Positions 35,555-45,157 of a DNA stretch of 64,000 nt are shown here, piece by piece. Position 1 is the first letter of the stretch, and the number at the start of each line of letters is the position of its first letter. Location of the stretch: contig NZ_CP197245.1 in the NCBI RefSeq assembly GCF_052076105.1, forward strand, positions 4,092,001 to 4,156,000, given 5' to 3'. A program made the translations under genes and the position numbers. This stretch comes from Tardiphaga sp052076105. Its GTDB lineage: Bacteria > Pseudomonadota > Alphaproteobacteria > Rhizobiales > Xanthobacteraceae. The notes below the pieces were generated by a model. The model was not told where the DNA came from. It was given only the letters and a program-made list of their open reading frames with translations, and did not search any database.

Positions 35555-37059
35555 GCGGACCAGCCGTGACTGGCTTCCAGGCTGCGCGCCCGATCGATCA
35601 GCGCCTTGCGATCGATCTTGTTGGTGCCCGCCCAGGGCAGTTCGTGGACAAACTCAACCCGCCGCGGGTGCTGGTATGCTGGACCGTTGGCGATAGCAAA
35701 CTGACGAATGTCGTCGAAACTCGGCGTGGGCTGCTGGCGCATGACGATAAAGGCGACCGGCACCTGACTACGCTCTTCATCGGGCAACGGCACCACCGCG
35801 GCCTGCTGGACCTGTGGGTGACGTTCCAGCAGCTTCTCGACTTCGCCCGGATAGATGTTCTCGCCGGAGCAGACGAACATGTCATCGGCACGGCCGACAA
35901 AGAAATAGAAGCCGTTGGCATCGCGGCGCATCACATCGCCGCTATAGTACCAGCCGTCGGTCAGCACCTTGGCGGTCTGTTGCGGCAGATTGTGATAATG
36001 ATCCAGCACCGCGGGATTGCGCATCAACAGCACGCCTTCATTCTCGGTACCGTTGACGAGCCGGACGTCTTCCAGACGGATCGGATACCCCAACCCCAAT
36101 GGCGGCGTCGGAATCTTGTCGGGATGCGGACCGAATACAGCCGGCCCTGCTTCCGTGGTACCATAGCCCATTGTCATCACGACGTTGGGCAGCGCCTGCG
36201 TGATCCTGTCCCACAGACCCATGGTCATGGGCGCCGATCCAAGCATCAGGCGACGAACCGAGGTGATATCATTTTTCGCCAGCAATTCCGTTTCCTTGAC
36301 GACACGGGCCCACATGGTGGGAACGGCCGTGGCGGCGGTCACTTTGTACTTGGCAATGGCCTCAATATAGCTGCGGGTCTCGAACGACGGCAGCACCACC
36401 ACAGACGCATTCTGAGCGAAGATCGTCTTGATGGCGAACAGGCCATTCATGTGAAACAGGGGCTGCGCGATGATATAGCGATCATCCTGGTTAAGAGCGC
36501 CGCTGGTCCGTGTCGAGATCGCCCAGAGTTGGCCGTAATGCGATAGCGGTACGCCTTTGGGCCGGCCGGTGGAGCCGGACGTATAGAGCATCTGCCCGAC
36601 CTCCTCCCGCGTGGTTTCGACCGCTGTGAACGAGGCGGGTTTGATCGTCGCGAAAAAGCCCTCAGGGCCGTTGTCGTCGAAATTGATGACCGGAATGCCG
36701 TCGCGCACCATCGGCCGGTTGGTATTGTCGACGAAGGCCAGCGCGATCTTCGCGTCATCCATCACAAAATCGACCGTGTCGCGCGCAGCCTTGATATTGA
36801 CCGGAACAGCGATGCATCCCGCGCGCATGATGCCGAAATAGCACATGATGTATTCGGCCCGGTTAAACGACAGAATCGCGACATGTGTGCCGCGCTTGTA
36901 ACCGTTATCGACCAGATACCTGGCAACCCCATTTGCCATCTCGTCGATCTGACGGTGCGTATAGTGCCTGGGATGCGCGGGATCGATCAGATCGATGACC
37001 GCCTCCCGATCGAGGTCACCGCTGCGATCGATCAGGTCGCCGAGATTATTCCACCGCAT
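35551..37059 (-). CDS. Acyl-CoA synthetase (class I adenylate-forming enzyme)
   Basis: 502 residues from the ATG at 37059, preceded by GGAG at good spacing. Motifs: P-loop LYTSGSTGRPKGVPLSH, MGYGTTEAGP, DGWYYSGDVMRRD, and the C-terminal Lys in WAGTNKIDRKALIDRA. It activates a carboxylic acid as the AMP and then CoA ester. The substrate is not predictable. Context with a peptide-type importer, thioesterase, SDR and MDR suggests a catabolic route that passes through CoA esters. It follows the transporter ATPase by 24 bp. Confidence 0.9.
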   Translation of the reverse strand: MRWNNLGDLIDRSGDLDREAVIDLIDPAHPRHYTHRQIDEMANGVARYLVDNGYKRGTHVAILSFNRAEYIMCYFGIMRAGCIAVPVNIKAARDTVDFVMDDAKIALAFVDNTNRPMVRDGIPVINFDDNGPEGFFATIKPASFTAVETTREEVGQMLYTSGSTGRPKGVPLSHYGQLWAISTRTSGALNQDDRYIIAQPLFHMNGLFAIKTIFAQNASVVVLPSFETRSYIEAIAKYKVTAATAVPTMWARVVKETELLAKNDITSVRRLMLGSAPMTMGLWDRITQALPNVVMTMGYGTTEAGPAVFGPHPDKIPTPPLGLGYPIRLEDVRLVNGTENEGVLLMRNPAVLDHYHNLPQQTAKVLTDGWYYSGDVMRRDANGFYFFVGRADDMFVCSGENIYPGEVEKLLERHPQVQQAAVVPLPDEERSQVPVAFIVMRQQPTPSFDDIRQFAIANGPAYQHPRRVEFVHELPWAGTNKIDRKALIDRARSLEASHGWSA

Positions 37060-37083
37060 TGGCAATGCTCCACTTCTGAGAAC

Positions 37084-38073
37084 TCAATTGGCCACTCGTG
37101 CGACACGCGGCAGCGCCCCGGGTTGTTCGAGCAGATCGTAGTGACAAGCCACCCTGCGGCCACCCGAGATATCGCGCAGCATCGGTCGCTCTTCGCGGCA
37201 AAGCGCCTGTGCATAGGGGCAGCGCGTGCTGAAGCTACAGCCCGGCGGCGGATTGAGCGGACTTGGCAACTCACCCTGCAGCACGCTGCGGGCATGGCTC
37301 CGCGCGGCACGCGGATCGGCGATCGGCGCGGCGGCGAGCAAGGCCTCCGTATAAGGATGCGCAGGCCTATCCCAGACGTCCTCGCTGCGCCCTGTTTCGA
37401 CGATACGACCGAGATACATCACGATCAGCCGGTCCGAAATATGTTCGACGACCGAAAGGTCGTGCGAGATGAACAGATACGACACGCCCGTCGCCTGCTG
37501 CAGGTCCTCAAGCAGATTGATGACCTGCGCGCGCACCGAAACGTCCAGCGCCGAGACCGGCTCATCACAGATGATAACCTTCGGTTTAAGCGCAAGCGCT
37601 CGGGCAATACCGAGACGCTGACGCTGGCCACCAGAGAACTCGTGCGGGTAGCGCCGCACCGCGTCGGCCGGCAGACCCACCTGCCCCAACAATTCAATGA
37701 CACGATCCTTGATGTCGCGGCGCGACCAACCGGCCACGCTGAGCGGCTGACCTACGATGGTGCCAACGTCGTGGCGCGGATTGAGAGACCCATAGGGGTC
37801 CTGGAAGATCATCTGCATCGATTTCCGCGAGGCCTTCAACGCACCTGCCTGCATCCGCGTGACATCGTCACCATCGAGGAAAACGCGTCCATCGGACGTC
37901 GGCACCAGGCGCATGATCGCCTTGCCGAGCGTGGACTTGCCGCAACCGGATTCCCCGACCAGACCCACGGTCTCGCCGGGCTCCAGGTCGAAACTCACGT
38001 CGTCGACCGCCCGCACAACGCCCTGTGCGCTCTGATATTGGACGCAGAGACTAAGCACCGATAGCAGCGGCAT
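37084..38073 (-). CDS. Peptide/nickel-type ABC transporter ATPase, DppF/OppF-like
   Basis: 329 residues from the ATG at 38073. Walker A GLVGESGCGKSTLGKAIM, signature HEFSGGQRQRLGIARAL, Walker B VIICDEPVSALD, and the C-terminal oligopeptide-transporter Cys region CSFSTRCPYAQALCREERP. Its start lies 23 bp inside the previous ATPase gene. It partners DppD-like protein. Longer upstream frames fall inside dppD and are rejected. Confidence 0.93.
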   Translation of the reverse strand: MPLLSVLSLCVQYQSAQGVVRAVDDVSFDLEPGETVGLVGESGCGKSTLGKAIMRLVPTSDGRVFLDGDDVTRMQAGALKASRKSMQMIFQDPYGSLNPRHDVGTIVGQPLSVAGWSRRDIKDRVIELLGQVGLPADAVRRYPHEFSGGQRQRLGIARALALKPKVIICDEPVSALDVSVRAQVINLLEDLQQATGVSYLFISHDLSVVEHISDRLIVMYLGRIVETGRSEDVWDRPAHPYTEALLAAAPIADPRAARSHARSVLQGELPSPLNPPPGCSFSTRCPYAQALCREERPMLRDISGGRRVACHYDLLEQPGALPRVARVAN

Positions 38074-39079
38074 CGCGCGATAACTCCTTCTCGGCAGCAA
38101 AACAGGCGGCGGAACGGTGCGGCAACAACGGCGCCAACTGCGGTCGCTCGGCGCGGCAGCGGTCGAATACATCGGGACAGCGGTTCTGGAAGGCGCAGCC
38201 TTTCGGCAGATCGGACAGAGCCGGCACGTTGCCGGTGATTTCGACCAGGCGGCTGCCACGACGGCGCTGCGCCGCTGGCGTCGCGCCGAGCAGTCCGCGC
38301 GTGTAGCGATGCAGCGGCCGCTCGAACAGCGCTTCAACTGGCGCATCCTCGACCTTGCGACCGGCATACATCACAGCCACCCGGTCAGCGATCTCGGCAA
38401 CGACACCGAGGTCATGGGTGATGATGATGAGCCCCATGTCGGAACTGGACTGCAACTCCTTCATCAGCTCGATGATCTGCGCCTGAATGGTAACGTCGAG
38501 CGCTGTAGTCGGCTCATCGGCGATCAGGAGTTTCGGCCCGCAGGCAATCGCCATGGCGATCATGACGCGCTGGCTCATGCCGCCGGACATCTGGTGGGGA
38601 TAGTCGTTGAGGCGGCGTTCGGCATCGGGAATACGGACGCGGCGCAGTAGCTCGATGGCACGGTTATGGGCTTCGGCGCGCGATACATCAGTATGCCGCC
38701 GGATTGCCTCGACGAGCTGATCCCCCACCGTGACAACAGGATTAAGTGAAGTCATCGGATCCTGGAAGATCATCGAGATGTCCTTGCCGCGAATGCGCTG
38801 CATCTCGCGCTCGGACAGGGACGCAAGATCACGACCCATGAAACGCACCTGACCGCTGACGATCTTGGCTGGTGGCCACGGCAAGAGCCGCATGATGGCC
38901 AGTGCGGTCAGCGACTTGCCGCAGCCGGACTCGCCGACGATCGCCAGGGTCTCGCCGGCCGACACCGTCAGCGACAGCTTATCCACGGCAGGCAGGACGC
39001 CGCGCCGCGTGAACAGCGAGACCGAGAGATCCTGAAGCGACAAAATCGGCATCTGATCCGCAACGACTGGATTGGCCAT
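38051..39079 (-). CDS. Peptide/nickel-type ABC transporter ATPase, DppD/OppD-like
   Basis: 342 residues from the ATG at 39079 (MANPVVADQMPILSL). Walker A AIVGESGCGKSLTALAIMR, the dipeptide-family insert DISMIFQDPMTSLNP, signature HQMSGGMSQRVMIAMAI, Walker B LLIADEPTTALD, and the C-terminal Cys motif CAFQNRCPDVFDRC. It begins 1 bp after the permease gene. Confidence 0.93.
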   Translation of the reverse strand: MANPVVADQMPILSLQDLSVSLFTRRGVLPAVDKLSLTVSAGETLAIVGESGCGKSLTALAIMRLLPWPPAKIVSGQVRFMGRDLASLSEREMQRIRGKDISMIFQDPMTSLNPVVTVGDQLVEAIRRHTDVSRAEAHNRAIELLRRVRIPDAERRLNDYPHQMSGGMSQRVMIAMAIACGPKLLIADEPTTALDVTIQAQIIELMKELQSSSDMGLIIITHDLGVVAEIADRVAVMYAGRKVEDAPVEALFERPLHRYTRGLLGATPAAQRRRGSRLVEITGNVPALSDLPKGCAFQNRCPDVFDRCRAERPQLAPLLPHRSAACFAAEKELSRDAAAIGA

Positions 39080-39080
39080 G

Positions 39081-39926
39081 TCAGCGATCCCGAAGCTTGG
39101 GGTTGAGCGCATCGTTCAGCCCGTCGCCCACCAGATTGAGCGCAAGCACTGTCAACATGATTGCCAACCCAGGCACTGCGCAGATGTACCAGGAGGTGCG
39201 AATGAGGGTGCGACCGTCACCAATCAATTGGCCCCAGCTCGTGACGTTGGGATCGCCAAGACCGAGAAACGCCACTGCCGACTCGAACAACACGGCACCG
39301 GCGATCACCAGCGACGACAGCACGATGACCGGCGGCAATGCATTCGGCAGGATCTCCCCGAACATGATGCGCAGACTGCCCATGCCCATCGAGCGACACG
39401 CTTGCACGAATTCACGATCGCGCAGCGACATGAATTCGGCGCGCGTCATGCGCGCGATTGGTGTCCAGGTCACCACACCCACAGCGATGGTGACATATTC
39501 GATCTTCTGCCCGAGGATCGAAACGATGGTCAGCACAAAGATCAGGTTCGGGATGGTCTGGAACAATTCAGTCAGACGCATCAGCAGCTCGTCAACCCAC
39601 CCGCCGACATAGGCTGCAGTGGCGCCAACGGTGATGCCGATGATTGTGGCGGTCAGGCTGGCGCAAAGACCGATCAGGAGCGTGGTGCGGGCGCCGTGGG
39701 CAATCATCGCTGCAATGTCGCGGCCCAGAGAATCAGTGCCGAGCGGATAACGCGACGACATGAAGGGCCAGATCTCCGGCCGCCCGACAATACGAAGCGG
39801 GTTACGCGGGAACCACCATGGCGTGGCAATAGCAACACCGACGACGACCAGAACGAGAAACAGACCGACGAGCGCCGCGCGGTTGCGGGCGAAACGCCGG
39901 GCAAAGTCGAAGAACAATATCATCAT
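39081..39926 (-). CDS. Peptide-type ABC transporter permease, DppC-like
   Basis: 281 residues. An N-terminal membrane anchor (LVGLFLVLVVVGVAIATPWWF) is followed by the periplasmic segment with YPLGTDSLGRDIAAMIAHGA, which is diagnostic of DppC/OppC. The ATPase-contact EAA-like loop is in FVQACRSMGMGSLRIMFGEI. It lies 3 bp after the partner permease gene. Confidence 0.92.
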   Translation of the reverse strand: MMILFFDFARRFARNRAALVGLFLVLVVVGVAIATPWWFPRNPLRIVGRPEIWPFMSSRYPLGTDSLGRDIAAMIAHGARTTLLIGLCASLTATIIGITVGATAAYVGGWVDELLMRLTELFQTIPNLIFVLTIVSILGQKIEYVTIAVGVVTWTPIARMTRAEFMSLRDREFVQACRSMGMGSLRIMFGEILPNALPPVIVLSSLVIAGAVLFESAVAFLGLGDPNVTSWGQLIGDGRTLIRTSWYICAVPGLAIMLTVLALNLVGDGLNDALNPKLRDR

Positions 39927-39929
39927 GGC

Positions 39930-40898
39930 CTACCTCGCCTTGATCCGGGGATCGAGCCGCAAGTACAGCAGATCGACGCTGGCGTTGCAGACGGCGACCA
40001 GTAGTGAACCGAGGACGAGCACGCCAAGCACCATCGGAAAATTGCGACTCATCACACTGTCGAACAGCAGGCTGCCGATGCCAGGCCAGCTAAAGACGGC
40101 TTCGATGACGACGCTGCCGCCAAGCATGGTGCCAAGCTGCAATCCGAGCAGCGTGACGATCGGCAACATCGCGTTGCGCATCACATGCGCCAGCACCACG
40201 CGGCCGCCCGACAAGCCCTTGGCACGCGCCGTTCGCACGAAATCCAGCCGGGCCACCTCCAACATTGAGGCTCGCATCACGCGCGCGAAGGTCGCGGCAT
40301 AGAACAGCCCGAGTGCCGTTGCGGGAAGGACGAGGTGATGCATGACGTCCAGCACGGCGCCGAGGGCACTTTCGTCGACACCAATAGTGCGCATGCCGCC
40401 GACCGGAAACCAGCCGAGTTTCACCGCGAACATCACCGTCATCATGATGCCGAGCCAGAAGCTCGGCGCGGCAAAAAAGAACACCGCGCCGAGCGAGATC
40501 AAATTGTCCCAGATCGTATTGACCTTGATCGATGCCAGTACACCGGCTGTCACGCCGACGAGCAGCGCGATCCCGATCGCCGCCAGCATCAGGATCAGTG
40601 TCGCCGGCAACTGCTGCATGATGACGTCGAACACTGGTGCGTTCTGCCGGTAGGAGTAACCGAGATCAAGCCGCATCACCGACCAGATATATTTGGCAAG
40701 CTGCACTGACACCGGCTGATCAACGCCGTAGGTGTGTCGTAGCTGATCCAGCATCTTCGGGTCGGTGATCTGCTGTTCGGACGTCATGACGTCGAACAGA
40801 CTCCCCGGCGCAAGATGGATCAGCACGAAGTTCATCACGATGACCGCAAAGATCAACGGGATGATCTGCGCCAGTCTGCGGATGATGATGCGACGCAT
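39930..40898 (-). CDS. Peptide-type ABC transporter permease, DppB-like
   Basis: 322 residues. DppB family: MRRIIIRRLAQIIPLIFAVI N-terminus, HTYGVDQPVSVQLAKYIW in the periplasmic domain, FVRTARAKGLSGGRVVLAHV as the EAA loop, and a C-terminal segment FSWPGIGSLLFDSVMSRNFP. It forms the inner-membrane channel with the DppC-like protein. It lies 14 bp after the binding-protein gene. Confidence 0.92.
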   Translation of the reverse strand: MRRIIIRRLAQIIPLIFAVIVMNFVLIHLAPGSLFDVMTSEQQITDPKMLDQLRHTYGVDQPVSVQLAKYIWSVMRLDLGYSYRQNAPVFDVIMQQLPATLILMLAAIGIALLVGVTAGVLASIKVNTIWDNLISLGAVFFFAAPSFWLGIMMTVMFAVKLGWFPVGGMRTIGVDESALGAVLDVMHHLVLPATALGLFYAATFARVMRASMLEVARLDFVRTARAKGLSGGRVVLAHVMRNAMLPIVTLLGLQLGTMLGGSVVIEAVFSWPGIGSLLFDSVMSRNFPMVLGVLVLGSLLVAVCNASVDLLYLRLDPRIKAR

Positions 40899-40912
40899 GT
40901 TCGCCTCCGGCC

Positions 40913-42517
40913 TCAGCGATCCAGCCAGACCTCGGCCCAGCTTTCGCCCATGAAGTCCGCCGTCAACGAATGATCGCGAACATCTGAACGAGCGATCGTC
41001 ACGGGTTCAAGGTCGACCATCGGCAGGACGGGCGCGTCGCTCGCCGCGAGTTTGTCGAACTCATGCACCAGAGACACGCGCTTCTTCTCATCGGTTTCGA
41101 TCGCCATCTTGCTGACGGTCTCGTCCATCTTCGGATTGGAATAGCCGGTGGCGTTGCGGAAGGCGGCCCCCTTCACGATGCCGTCGGTGGTGTAGTATTG
41201 CGTTGTCTGCGGGATCGGCTCGATACTGGCTGAATTGTTCGACACCGCGACGTCGTAGTCATAATCGGTGTAGATGCGTTTCAGCGAAGTCGCACGATCG
41301 GGGATCGCCAGATCGACGGTGATGTCGACATCCTCGAAGGCCTGCTTCAGATACTGACCGATCTTGACGTTTTCCTCGAACCATCCGGCCGACACCAGGC
41401 TCATCTTGAAGCGCGAACCGGATTTCACCGGATAGCCGGCTGCATCGAGCAATGCCGCGGCCTTTTTGATGTCGAACGGATAATCCTGGACGTCCTTGGT
41501 GAAGAAGATCGAATTCGAGAAGTGGAGCGCGCCAAGCGAGGGACGTGCGCGACCGAAGAAAACCGTATCCGCGATGAAGCTGCGGTCGATCGCATGAAGC
41601 AAGGCCTGACGCACCTCGCGCTTCTTGAAGATCTCGCGACGCTGATTGAACTCGACACTCGTGATCCAGGCCGAGTTCGAATAACCCTTGGTCTCGGCCA
41701 CGAACTTCTTGGTGGCGGTCAGACGCGCGATGTCCGGCGCAGGGATCGGATTGAAGGTACCGATATCGAGTTGGCCGGCCTCGAACGCGGCCGACCGCGA
41801 CGCCGGATCTCGCCACCAGCGGATCACCAGCTTGTCGAGATAGGGCTTGCCGGCATTCCAATAGCTGTCATTGCGGACATATTCGACATGGCTGCCGCGC
41901 ACCCATTCCTTGACCTTGAAAGGACCGGTGCCGATCGGCGTGTTGTTGATCGGGTTGGTAATGATGTTCGACCCGTCATAGATGTGCTTGGGAATGACGA
42001 GGCCGGCCTTGCCAGCCAGCACCGACTTCAGGAAGAACTCCGGCACCGGCACCTTGAATTTCAGCACCACGGTCAGCGGATCCACGGCCTCCGCGGTCAG
42101 CAGCGCATCGAGCGTGACGCCCGCGGAGATCGGCTTCCAGTATTGGATCGCATTGAAGACCAGGTCGTCCGCGGTCAGCGGCTTGCCATCATGCCAGGTG
42201 ACATTCGGACGTAGCTTGATCGTGTAGCTGCGGAAATCCTCTGCCGGTTCGATTCCGAGAGCCAGCACCGGTTCGAATTTGAGATCAGCCGTCAGGCGGA
42301 TCAGCCGCTCGAACACTTTGGTCGACGTGAAATACGGACTGGAGCCGCCGCCCGCTGGAACGAACAGCGATTGCGGCTCAAATCCACCCCATGTCCCGAT
42401 CAGCGTGCCACCGCGCTTCGGCGTGGTCGTTGCAGCACTGGAAGAGCCGGCGAAGCCGGACGCGAAAACGGCGCCGGCTGTCGTCATCAGAAAATCACGT
42501 CTGCTAAAACCGCTCAT
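40913..42517 (-). CDS. Peptide-type ABC transporter substrate-binding protein (SBP_bac_5)
   Basis: 534 residues. The N-terminus SGFSRRDFLMTTAGAVFASG carries a twin-arginine motif (SRRDFL), so export through Tat is likely. SBP family 5 features: LRPNVTWHDGKPLTADDLVF, NNTPIGTGPFKVKEW, and LLHAIDRSFIADTVFFGR. These proteins bind peptides, opines or other amides. It is the first of five contiguous transporter genes. The ligand is unknown. Confidence 0.92.
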   Translation of the reverse strand: MSGFSRRDFLMTTAGAVFASGFAGSSSAATTTPKRGGTLIGTWGGFEPQSLFVPAGGGSSPYFTSTKVFERLIRLTADLKFEPVLALGIEPAEDFRSYTIKLRPNVTWHDGKPLTADDLVFNAIQYWKPISAGVTLDALLTAEAVDPLTVVLKFKVPVPEFFLKSVLAGKAGLVIPKHIYDGSNIITNPINNTPIGTGPFKVKEWVRGSHVEYVRNDSYWNAGKPYLDKLVIRWWRDPASRSAAFEAGQLDIGTFNPIPAPDIARLTATKKFVAETKGYSNSAWITSVEFNQRREIFKKREVRQALLHAIDRSFIADTVFFGRARPSLGALHFSNSIFFTKDVQDYPFDIKKAAALLDAAGYPVKSGSRFKMSLVSAGWFEENVKIGQYLKQAFEDVDITVDLAIPDRATSLKRIYTDYDYDVAVSNNSASIEPIPQTTQYYTTDGIVKGAAFRNATGYSNPKMDETVSKMAIETDEKKRVSLVHEFDKLAASDAPVLPMVDLEPVTIARSDVRDHSLTADFMGESWAEVWLDR

Positions 42518-42578
42518 TGTTCTTCCTTTGTTGCAAACAGGAGCCTGCCCCGTCGCCCGCTCCTGCTATTATTCTTTC

Positions 42579-43004
42579 TTAAAGCGTCGAATAGGTGCCG
42601 CGGCCGATGGCGAGCAGCGCCCCCTTCTCGTCAAATACATCGACGTCGGCGACGCCGACGCTCTTGCCGGCTCGGCGCACCCGCGACACCGCGACCAGGG
42701 CGGTATCGACAGCCGGCTTCAGGTAGTCGACCCGGAAGTTCACGGTCGGAAGGCCGCGCCCGACCATCATGCCGACAGCAAAGTCACCGACGGTGTCGAT
42801 AACCGACGCAATGACGCCGCCATGCCATTGCTTGGAGCCTGGCCTGCGCTCGAATTCCGGCTTCATCGGCGAGCGCATCGTCACTTCCTGGGTTTCCGGA
42901 TCGGCCTTGATGACTTCGAGGCCGAGAAACAGGTTGAACGGCGAAACATCCAGCATCTGCTGGATCTCGGCAGCCGTCAGCGTCTTAACGTCGGGCTTGC
43001 TCAT
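42579..43004 (-). CDS. PaaI-type hotdog-fold thioesterase
   Basis: 141 residues, one hotdog domain. The PaaI pattern is seen in WHGGVIASVIDTVGDFAVGM and NFRVDYLKPAVDTALVA. Such enzymes hydrolyse acyl- or aryl-CoA esters, often as a release valve in catabolic routes. It lies between the MDR gene (4-bp overlap) and the transporter genes (61 bp), so it probably acts on a CoA ester of this cluster. Confidence 0.88.
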   Translation of the reverse strand: MSKPDVKTLTAAEIQQMLDVSPFNLFLGLEVIKADPETQEVTMRSPMKPEFERRPGSKQWHGGVIASVIDTVGDFAVGMMVGRGLPTVNFRVDYLKPAVDTALVAVSRVRRAGKSVGVADVDVFDEKGALLAIGRGTYSTL

Positions 43005-44014
43005 GGCGTCACCACGACTTTGCCGAACACCGCGCGATCCTCGATAACGCGCACCGCTTCCTTCGCTTCTTCCAGCGGATAGGTCTTGTCGATCAGCACC
43101 TGCAGCTTCTTGGCTGCGACGAGATCGAACAGCTTGGTGATGTCGTCACGTTCCCAGCCGTTGGAGCCCTTGATCTCCAGTTCGAAGGTCCAGATAAAGC
43201 GAAGATCTTCAGTGGGCGAGTAGCCGGCAGTCGCACCGCAAGTCAGAATGCGGCCTCCGAGCTTCAGGCAACGCAGCGATTTCACCCAGGTATCGCCGCC
43301 GGTGAAGTTGACGACTACATCGACACCGCCACCTTCAACAAAGCGCCGGCGATGTGGCTTGCCGTGACGCTCATAGATCGTCCTCATGAAGTCGGACTGG
43401 GTGTAGAGGATGATTTCATCCGCCCCGAGTTCGGTTAGGCGCTTGCCCTTCTCCTCGTTGCCGGCACAGGCGATCACATAGGCGCCCGCCAGCTTGGCGA
43501 GCTGGACACAGCACACGCCGACGCCGCCGCTGGCGCCAAGAATCAGGACTTTCTCGCCGGCCTTGATCTGTCCGATGGTGTTCATCATGCGAATTGCGGT
43601 GCCATAGGCGACCGGCAGAGCTGCAGCCTGCTCGAAGCTGACGCCTTCCGGAATTTTGACGAGCTGATGCGCCTTGGCGCGGCAGAATTCGGCGAGGCCG
43701 CCGTCCTGGGTCTCACCCATCAGACCGCCTTCGACGCGGTTGACCGGATCGATCAACACGCGGTCGCCAATGTTCCAGCCGGTGACGCCAGCGCCAAGTT
43801 CGGTGATCTCACCGACCACATCGAGCCCAATGATGACAGGCAGCGGCACCTTGATGCCGGGCATACCACGGCGGGTGAAAACATCGTGATAGTTGATCGA
43901 CGATGCCCGCACGCGGATGACAACGTCGCCCTCGCCGGCCTTCGGCGTCGGATAATCCGCCGTGAATTGCAGCTTATCGTTATCGCCGTGTTCGTGAAGG
44001 ACAACTGCTCGCAT
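43001..44014 (-). CDS. MDR-family NAD(P)-dependent alcohol dehydrogenase/quinone-reductase-like enzyme
   Basis: 337 residues. GroES-like N-terminal domain with VRASSINYHDVFTRRGM and PVIIGLDVVGEITELGAGV, then the Rossmann motif EKVLILGASGGVGVCCVQLA. The four-Cys structural zinc site is absent, and the His-Glu of zinc alcohol dehydrogenases is not evident, so a zinc-free enoyl/quinone reductase type is more likely. It ends in a 4-bp overlap with the thioesterase gene. Confidence 0.88.
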   Translation of the reverse strand: MRAVVLHEHGDNDKLQFTADYPTPKAGEGDVVIRVRASSINYHDVFTRRGMPGIKVPLPVIIGLDVVGEITELGAGVTGWNIGDRVLIDPVNRVEGGLMGETQDGGLAEFCRAKAHQLVKIPEGVSFEQAAALPVAYGTAIRMMNTIGQIKAGEKVLILGASGGVGVCCVQLAKLAGAYVIACAGNEEKGKRLTELGADEIILYTQSDFMRTIYERHGKPHRRRFVEGGGVDVVVNFTGGDTWVKSLRCLKLGGRILTCGATAGYSPTEDLRFIWTFELEIKGSNGWERDDITKLFDLVAAKKLQVLIDKTYPLEEAKEAVRVIEDRAVFGKVVVTP

Positions 44015-44035
44015 GATCTATCTCGCTCCGTTGGT

Positions 44036-45157
44036 TCAGGCTGCGGCAGAGAGGGACCAGCTTGCCAGCCCCTCTACCGCCTGTTGAGTGATGGAAATGG
44101 CTTGTTCTGTGGTCTCTTCACGCCAGTGCGACGACACCGGGACGAAACAATCATGCAGGTCTGCGCGCAGCATGCGAACGCGCTCACTGTCTTTCTCGGC
44201 CTTGAACTTCAGCCAGAGATCGAGCTGCAGGGCGCGACGAACCTTGGTACCGCGCGTGCCGAATTCGATCACAGCACCGACCATCGGCCGCGCGCCGAGA
44301 AATCTGGTCATGCCGTGAAACACAAGGCCCTGATAATTGGGCCGCGCAAAGTTGTTGGGCTTTTGACCGACGATCCGATCTTCGCCCCACCAGCGCACGG
44401 CTTCCGCATGAAGCGCGCCACCTTCAGTGTTGAAGCACAGGAAGAAGGACTCGCCGAAATCACCAATGCCTGTATGCCAATCGATGAATCCGACCCGCTC
44501 GGCCGCACCGAGATGATCGGCAACGATGCCCTCCAGAGTCAGATTGGACCACTCGCGCCCGGCGCCGCCGTAATTGGAACCGTTCGGATAATCGTACTGC
44601 CCGCGCGCCAGCGTGTCGAACAGGCCGTCGTCGCCATGCGCGTCCTTGAAGGCTTCCACGGCGTCGGCGTAGATCTGCAGGGCTGCCGGCGTCCAGTCCT
44701 CCGGAAGGAGATGCGGATATAGCTTCGCATAACCCGGATTGGCAGGGCGGGGAGCAGCGAAATCGATGAAGTTGCGATTGAGATCGACATTATTCTCCGT
44801 AGTCCGCGTACCCCAAGCAAAACCGTAGGGGTTGATCGCGTGGACGAAAAGAACCGACACGCCGCGCGGAAGGGCGCGCGCAAAATCGCTCTGCATCCAA
44901 CCGATCTGCGCCGCCGAACCGCTGAGGCCTTCGAGGCCGTGAGTGCCGCTGAGGATCACCAGTTGCGAAGCTGCGCGCGGATCGCCAAGCCGCGCCACGT
45001 CGATGCATAGATCCTGGCCGTTCGGGCCCTTCAGCGCCGGATGGGTGTAGGTGGCCAACGCGGCGCCGATGTCATCCGCAGTGCTGCGGAACTTCGCGCG
45101 CGCGCCGTCATAGTCGATTGCGAAGCTTCTGGTAAAATCGTTGGGCAGTATCGCCAT
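44036..45157 (-). CDS. DUF2817 / M14-like metallopeptidase-family protein
   Basis: 373 residues from the ATG at 45157. Zinc-carboxypeptidase-like features: VILSGTHGLEGLSGSAAQI (His-x2-Glu), VDLNRNFIDF (Asn-Arg substrate clamp), VGFIDWHTGIGDFG (third ligand His), and VGAVIEFGTRG (catalytic Glu). These are the ligands of M14/AstE-type amidohydrolases. It probably cleaves an amide or peptide bond in whatever the adjacent importer brings in (inference). The start overlaps the glyoxalase-like stop by one base. Confidence 0.85.
   Translation of the reverse strand: MAILPNDFTRSFAIDYDGARAKFRSTADDIGAALATYTHPALKGPNGQDLCIDVARLGDPRAASQLVILSGTHGLEGLSGSAAQIGWMQSDFARALPRGVSVLFVHAINPYGFAWGTRTTENNVDLNRNFIDFAAPRPANPGYAKLYPHLLPEDWTPAALQIYADAVEAFKDAHGDDGLFDTLARGQYDYPNGSNYGGAGREWSNLTLEGIVADHLGAAERVGFIDWHTGIGDFGESFFLCFNTEGGALHAEAVRWWGEDRIVGQKPNNFARPNYQGLVFHGMTRFLGARPMVGAVIEFGTRGTKVRRALQLDLWLKFKAEKDSERVRMLRADLHDCFVPVSSHWREETTEQAISITQQAVEGLASWSLSAAA

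Noticed and set aside
36883..38064. 393-residue plus-strand frame opposite the CoA ligase and ATPase genes
   Set aside because: Covers two real genes in antisense; no homology.
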